Of a DNA stretch of 32,500 bases, positions 32,264 through 32,500 are shown one piece after another (within the stretch, counting starts at the first letter, position 1; every line of letters begins with the position of its first letter). Below the pieces are notes generated by a model. It had not been told where the DNA came from, ran no database searches, and saw only the letters and a list, made by a program, of their open reading frames with translations. The position numbers and the translations under genes were made by a program. Origin of the DNA: Chromera velia (lineage: Eukaryota; Sar; Chromeraceae); contig JAHBMJ010000559.1 of NCBI GenBank assembly GCA_018398765.1, positions 1 to 32,500 on the forward strand. The letters are read 5' to 3'.

Positions 32264-32465
32264 TGTGTGTGTCCACTTGAATGTATCTCCCTGTATGTGC
32301 AGCGTCGAACAACGCAGACGTGCAGGCGTGTCTGGCCCCCCCGTCCGCAGATCCCTCAGACGCCTTTGGCTTCCCCAACTTTACAGCCCCGCTTTCCAAT
32401 GGCGAGAACGCGATCTTCGCAGACGAGAGCGGAGTCGTGGTGGAATTCCGCCAGTGTGCCTGCGG
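11994..32465 (+). CDS. Giant modular secreted/surface protein, 3'-partial (38 exons)
   Basis: Inferred exons: 11994-12274, 12675-12880, 13302-13457, 13748-13797, 14093-14215, 14350-14480, 14574-14720, 14802-14869, 15152-15267, 15729-15760, 16197-16257, 16662-16712, 17090-17146, 17369-17600, 17920-18201, 18572-18653, 18890-18953, 19284-19322, 19584-21010, 21507-21683, 22049-22244, 22454-22534, 22809-22865, 22995-23098, 23318-23423, 23665-23777, 24153-24291, 24730-25507, 25905-26401, 26812-28483, 28556-29323, 29507-29652, 29938-30052, 30409-30535, 30973-31101, 31325-31510, 31886-31959, 32303-32465. The sum is 9233 nt (about 3077 aa), and phase is consistent throughout. Order: signal peptide; unrecognised region to about residue 1600; GCC2/GCC3-like cysteine repeats (about 1640-1870); two Lin-12/Notch repeats (about 1900-2065); hyalin-like repeats onward. 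It is probably an extracellular adhesive or wall protein. The last exon has a donor (GTGCGT), so the gene continues past the window. Two adjacent genes instead of one remains possible. Confidence 0.7.
12675..16257 (+). CDS. Giant gene exons 2-11: unrecognised N-terminal region
   Basis: Ten small exons (32-206 nt) joined by GT...AG introns of about 80 to 460 nt. Exon 2 is LVTKDNVSIGFEVLEIMNK-like. Exon 3 is hydrophobic (IKGIALVAANFACGGGIAEV). Exon 5 is charged and helical (DEEERLRRAKDALL). Exon 9 is helical (ELETWKKRFETAKE). No known domain is recognised. Two borders are uncertain. The exon 6 end and exon 7 start (14480 and 14574) were chosen because they carry the phase needed by exon 8 (FSDPKKKFGSASFDNEDLI); a stronger donor GTAGGT at 14477 gives a phase conflict. 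The exon 11 end may be 16221 rather than 16257. Confidence 0.55.
15008..15040. repeat. (TGTC)n microsatellite in giant-gene intron 8
   Basis: About eight tandem TGTC units between exons 8 and 9, pyrimidine/G on the sense strand. Confidence 0.9.
16076..16146. repeat. (CTGT)n(CT)n microsatellite before exon 11
   Basis: CTGT units pass into a long (CT)n run, then GTGCGTGTGC, about 50 bases upstream of the exon 11 acceptor. Confidence 0.9.
16662..19322 (+). CDS. Giant gene exons 12-18: hydrophobic, basic and acidic segments
   Basis: Exons 12 and 13 (51 and 57 nt) encode hydrophobic helices (LWLSLLQFLEYFQ, VIRRVLLPVILHPAFA). Exon 14 (17369-17600) ends in a very basic stretch (IRRRLKRRKLRAEKR) that could be a protease-processing or nucleic-acid-like patch. 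Exon 15 (17920-18201) holds an acidic run (TWEEDEEGEGEDEEQL). Exons 16-18 are short; exon 17 is an amphipathic helix (RSMKFMLELLKVNYSILQ) and exon 18 is SFFFLGIDLLLDQ. All junctions keep phase. No family is recognised. Confidence 0.6.
19584..21010 (+). CDS. Giant gene exon 19: long Cys-containing exon
   Basis: A single 1427-nt exon (residues about 727-1202). The first 170 residues look like amphipathic helices with conserved-looking cysteines (FVCQGSNPWWCS, DTACREFG, NWNDCGEAL, FPKIALDISSCLQD). The rest alternates short beta-like stretches and cysteines (VDFDCTGSA, YTCEIQVGHLFRFPCGS, QKCTLPLSGD), consistent with a disulphide-bonded extracellular fold. The acceptor is TGTGTGCAG at phase 0; the donor is GTTGGT at phase 2. 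No family is recognised. An internal GTGAGC at 20421 could be an alternative donor, but the frame is open through it. Confidence 0.8.
21507..24291 (+). CDS. Giant gene exons 20-27: Cys-rich unrecognised region
   Basis: Eight exons of 57-196 nt, each with clear acceptor (mostly TGCAG) and donor (GTCAGT, GTGAGT, GTAGGT, GTAAGC, GTTAGT) sites and matching phase. Exon 21 was set in the frame giving SCQPFGDISQRPCGFQGCS rather than the overlapping Ser/Arg-rich frame, because only this one fits the phase of exon 20. Exon 24 contains VNCWDVINVDSRQFWMKNN and exon 25 FPGIEIVIPKASAGSS. Exon 27 has KNLCETALQQCTDIE. No known domain is recognised. Confidence 0.7.
23105..23160. repeat. (CT)n/(GT)n in giant-gene intron 24
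   Basis: Short CT-rich and GT-rich arrays immediately downstream of the exon 24 donor GTAGGT. Confidence 0.85.
23470..23545. repeat. (CT)n(TGTC)n compound microsatellite in intron 25
   Basis: A long (CT)n run followed by about nine TGTC units on the sense strand between exons 25 and 26. Confidence 0.95.
24624..24670. repeat. 17-bp tandem repeat resembling splice acceptors
   Basis: CAGAATTCTTTTTCCTA at 24624-24640 and 24641-24657, and a partial copy AAGAATTCTTTTA to 24670. Each unit junction reads TTTTTCCTACAG or TTTTTCCTAAAG, i.e. a pyrimidine tract plus AG. It lies in intron 27, about 60 bases upstream of the exon 28 acceptor. Confidence 0.9.
24693..24715. repeat. (TCTGC)n microsatellite before exon 28
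   Basis: About five tandem CTCTG/TCTGC units, pyrimidine-rich, directly before the TTCTTCTTCTGCAG acceptor of exon 28. Confidence 0.9.
24730..25507 (+). CDS. Giant gene exon 28: GCC2/GCC3-like Cys repeats
   Basis: 778 nt, residues about 1527-1785. After about 110 residues of unknown fold (FQFTCLSREDVLALRRGEL) comes a run of short repeats built on CPxG-x(n)-C-x2-C: CNPCGRNTFRG, CRPCPGGTDSP, CVPCPEGTANPFGG, CQDCVSGSFANVSG, CLDCPENTFSP and CVDCPDGSVRLGG. This is the pattern of GCC2/GCC3 (ephrin-receptor-like/TNFR-like) domains of extracellular proteins. The exon stops after CEDCPAG with donor GTAAGT, in the middle of a repeat that exon 29 completes (G|TYEVNRTTCVPCPPG). Confidence 0.88.
25905..26401 (+). 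CDS. Giant gene exon 29: last Cys repeats and first Notch repeat
   Basis: 497 nt. It begins by finishing the GCC2/GCC3 run (CVPCPPGSFSARQG, CTLCFGSYYQPQ, CLPCPQDLTPEDAG). A linker of about 50 residues follows, then a Lin-12/Notch repeat: CQELLRRNHLGG, GDGLCNDPILNTVWCGWDGG, DCCEQTC, with the spacing of six cysteines and the acidic/Asn calcium ligands usual for that domain. The donor GTCAGC just before an in-frame TGA gives phase 0, which matches exon 30. Confidence 0.85.
26411..26534. repeat. (CTGT)n(CT)n(GT)n compound array after exon 29
   Basis: CTGTCT-type units pass into (CT)n, then a perfect (GT)n of about 15 units, then GCGTGCGTGCATGCGTGCAG. The end looks like an acceptor, but no protein-like, phase-compatible exon follows it; the next convincing acceptor is at 26811. 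Confidence 0.9.
26812..28483 (+). CDS. Giant gene exon 30: second Notch repeat and hyalin-like repeats
   Basis: 1672 nt, the longest exon. It holds a second Lin-12/Notch repeat (GNGICNPELNFETAPCLYDA, GDCCPGSC). Beta-rich repeats then begin at FVNFPADLQVSLQDWDF. They share a C-terminal signature of the type T-A/V-x-D-x-x-G-N-x(6-8)-Q-x-I/V-x-V-x-D-x(3)-P: YRAVDFSNNQGMLTQTIRII, YTATDAGGNKAEATRDVIVL, ATVMDRAGNSQAF. This fits HYR (hyalin) or related Ig-like bacterial/eukaryotic repeats. The frame runs to a TAG at 28513, so the exon is ended at a GTCGGT donor at 28484. Confidence 0.82.
28556..29323 (+). CDS. Giant gene exon 31: hyalin-like repeats
   Basis: 768 nt in the same frame as exon 30, separated by a proposed 72-nt intron with acceptor TTTCGTTGCAG. 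It contains VTVTDIFGNTGSSVQSFFLF followed by DDTSPVL, and YRYEASDGFNSPTVALREIV followed by LVLDG. These are two further repeat ends, with a glutamate-rich loop (LTEGTEEILELSLAEFE). The donor GTGAGT follows GDFDG at phase 1. If the intron were not spliced, translation would stop at 28513. Confidence 0.8.
29507..32465 (+). CDS. Giant gene exons 32-38: further hyalin-like repeats, 3'-partial
   Basis: Seven exons of 74-186 nt. Repeat ends recur: WTVTSFDTQGVSRPLFTQTV (exon 32), LEVTDLSGNKFVYMQQISEF (exons 34/35) and TWTAIDR|SGNEASTPLVQTV (exons 36/37), each followed by a D-x-x-x-P step (FDNAAPNV, FDDTPPSV, SDDVPPSF). Repeat starts carry TDNNPC or EAC-type cysteines. Exon 33 is VVATDNNPCFNAS. Exon 38 ends FRQCACG at donor GTGCGT, so the gene runs past the window. 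The exon 34 donor is placed at GTACGT (30536), not at the nearby GTGAGG, because only that gives the phase of exon 35. Confidence 0.78.
30357..30408. repeat. (CT)n(GT)n array forming the exon 34 acceptor
   Basis: TGTCTGTCTGTC, then (CT)n, then (GT)n, ending GTGTGTGCAG right at the 5' border of exon 34. It is the same arrangement as at KH exon 3. Confidence 0.9.
31802..31837. repeat. (TTCC)n microsatellite in intron 36
   Basis: About seven TTCC units followed by a T run, upstream of the exon 37 acceptor at 31885. Confidence 0.9.
31960..31995 (+). repeat. (GTGA)n array on the exon 37 splice donor
   Basis: Nine tandem GTGA units begin exactly at the predicted 5' splice site of exon 37, so GTGAGT donor motifs recur every 4 bases. 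Confidence 0.85.
32227..32272. repeat. (GT)n microsatellite before exon 38
   Basis: About 20 GT units with one CT interruption, about 30 bases upstream of the exon 38 acceptor (TATGTGCAG). Confidence 0.95.
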
Positions 32466-32500
32466 GTGCGTGAGCGTACATGTCTCTCTCTATGTGTGTC

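Overview
This is eukaryotic nuclear DNA, not prokaryotic. Coding sequence is broken into many exons with GT...AG borders, reading phase is carried from exon to exon, and introns and spacers are full of microsatellites (TCTG, CTTT, CT/GT). Together with the GCC2/GCC3 (ephrin-receptor-like) cysteine repeats, Lin-12/Notch repeats and hyalin-like repeats, this suggests a unicellular alga or protist, perhaps an alveolate such as a chromerid. That placement is an inference with modest confidence.

Layout: (1) 1-3600 is a spacer without a complete gene. Its only recognisable coding signal is a decayed C-terminal piece of a non-LTR retrotransposon reverse-transcriptase protein (about 1919-2566, +). 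(2) 3600-8450 is a microsatellite-rich spacer with no supportable gene. From about 4.8 to 7.0 kb its repeats are mostly purine-rich on the + strand. (3) 8455-11321 (-) is a multi-KH-domain RNA-binding protein gene in four inferred exons, about 703 aa, ending in a proline-rich PPPY tail. (4) 11322-11993 is a short divergent intergenic region, probably a shared promoter, with a cluster of palindromic GTTGCA/TGCATGCA motifs. (5) 11994 to beyond the right edge (+) is one very large gene, reconstructed here as 38 phase-compatible exons encoding about 3077 aa so far. It begins with a signal peptide. About 1500 residues of unrecognised, helix- and cysteine-containing sequence follow, then a run of GCC2/GCC3-like cysteine repeats, two Lin-12/Notch repeats, and about eight hyalin-like (HYR/Ig-like) repeats that continue off the window.

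The two genes are transcribed divergently. The - strand gene is probably a cytoplasmic or nuclear RNA-binding regulator. The + strand gene probably makes a giant secreted or surface protein (adhesin, cell-wall or cyst-wall type). Nothing in the sequence shows that they work together beyond the shared promoter region. Exon borders were placed by eye from splice consensus, phase continuity and protein-likeness. The weakest are around 10.64-10.71 kb, 14.47-14.58 kb and 16.2-16.3 kb.
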